Part shown: one piece after another, positions 63,753-64,000 of the stretch | How the letters are laid out: each line of letters starts with the position of its first letter | Numbering within the stretch: the stretch's first letter is position 1 | From: Australimonas brisbanensis | GTDB lineage: Bacteria > Chloroflexota > Dehalococcoidia > Lucifugimonadales > Australimonadaceae | Length of the DNA stretch: 64,000 nucleotides | Assembly: GCA_038147155.1 (NCBI GenBank) | Contig: JAYQTA010000011.1 | Location: 6,830 to 70,829 of the forward strand | Direction: 5' to 3' | Notes under the pieces: generated by a model | What the model was told of the DNA's origin: nothing | Database searches by the model: none | Seen by the model: the letters and a program-made list of their open reading frames with translations, nothing else | Position numbers and translations under genes: made by a program

Positions 63753-64000
63753 GCGAGGAACCTCCTGCAAGCCAGTAAGCCAGAAACCCCCAGCACCGCC
63801 ACCGCCAACCCCCCGGCGGCATCTCCCGGGGCGCCGCTGCCGCGGTTGCACCCGCCGCCACCACCGGGCGCGGGCGTTGGGGTGCCGGCGGGCACCGGTG
63901 GGGGTGTCGCCACAGGGGTGGGCGTGGACGTCGCACTGGGCGCGGGTGTGGGGGTGGGTAGCGCGCGGGGGGCGAGGCCCCGGCTGATGCGCCAGGCCTC
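63749..64000 (-). CDS. C-terminal end of a surface protein with CTERM-like sorting signal (5' end outside window)
   Basis: 83 residues are visible, open to the window edge. After EAWRISRGLAPRAL comes a Thr/Pro-rich stalk (about 35 residues of TPTP and PAP), then GGGGGCNRG, a hydrophobic helix (GGLAVAVLGVSGLLA) and a short basic end CRRFLA. Gly-Cys, helix and basic residues in this order recall the tripartite C-terminal signals of the MYXO-CTERM and Synerg-CTERM kind, which are cleaved and anchored at the envelope. The catalytic or binding part lies upstream. The stop overlaps the solute-binding gene (ATGA). Confidence 0.7.
   Translation of the reverse strand, partial: EAWRISRGLAPRALPTPTPAPSATSTPTPVATPPPVPAGTPTPAPGGGGGCNRGSGAPGDAAGGLAVAVLGVSGLLACRRFLA

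Overview
This is a 64 kb, very GC-rich (by eye near 70 percent) bacterial chromosome segment packed with housekeeping genes. No rRNA, tRNA, phage, transposase or CRISPR sequence was recognised. The organism cannot be named from the sequence alone. My best guess is a member of the Chloroflexota, possibly Dehalococcoidia-like. The reasons are an inositol-phosphate synthase next to a PimA-like glycosyltransferase and a CDP-alcohol phosphatidyltransferase, a dgt-dnaG-rpoD cluster with an unusual primase zinc motif, a DUF1461 membrane protein, and an archaeal-type protein disulfide oxidoreductase. Treat this placement as tentative.

Layout. 1-10660 is a minus-strand block: ppdK (cut by the window edge), a cmk-plsC fusion, gyrB, pyrE, nadD, obgE, dnaA. 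10941-12540 holds fmt and rplY. 12768-16129 is a plus-strand sulfur and regulator cluster: an Rrf2 regulator, a MoeB/ThiF-like E1, a CysO-type CysM, a degenerate OmpR-family regulator and an FmdB zinc ribbon. 16154-20927 has a DUF1461 protein, mazG and a NEW3-domain/ABC exporter operon. 20957-25743 is dgt-dnaG-rpoD, in which rpoD carries several frame lesions. 25864-33136 is mostly minus strand: an alkA-like glycosylase, a SLOG protein, ffh, recR, ybaB, dnaX, ybeY. 33588-38495 has three tandem DinB-like genes, three tandem short-chain dehydrogenases and recO. 38857-50616 is mixed: a PDZ protein, mec, selD, ftsH, a GreA-like fusion, pyrD, three secreted or lipid-anchored proteins and a FIST protein. 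50834-55903 is nusA-ylxR-infB-rbfA-truB without rimP. 56118-64000 has an MFS carrier, the inositol lipid operon, a selenoprotein, an extracellular solute-binding lipoprotein and the C-terminus of a CTERM-like surface protein.

The main hidden signal is selenocysteine. Two genes continue through an in-frame TGA that replaces a catalytic cysteine, and each TGA is followed at the right distance by a SECIS-like hairpin. They are selD itself (Sec18) and a protein disulfide oxidoreductase with a UPHC active site (Sec160). A stop-codon-based gene caller truncates selD and splits the oxidoreductase. selD sits just upstream of mec, the JAMM protease of the CysO pathway, while the E1 and CysM of that pathway lie in the 12.8-15.2 kb cluster.

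Other structure not explained by genes: a dispersed intergenic repeat with three long copies and one truncated copy, sharing an identical 29-base core; promoters whose -10 box lies exactly six bases before the ATG, predicting leaderless mRNAs; a terminator-like hairpin in the nusA leader; and a 15-bp perfect palindrome before ybeY.
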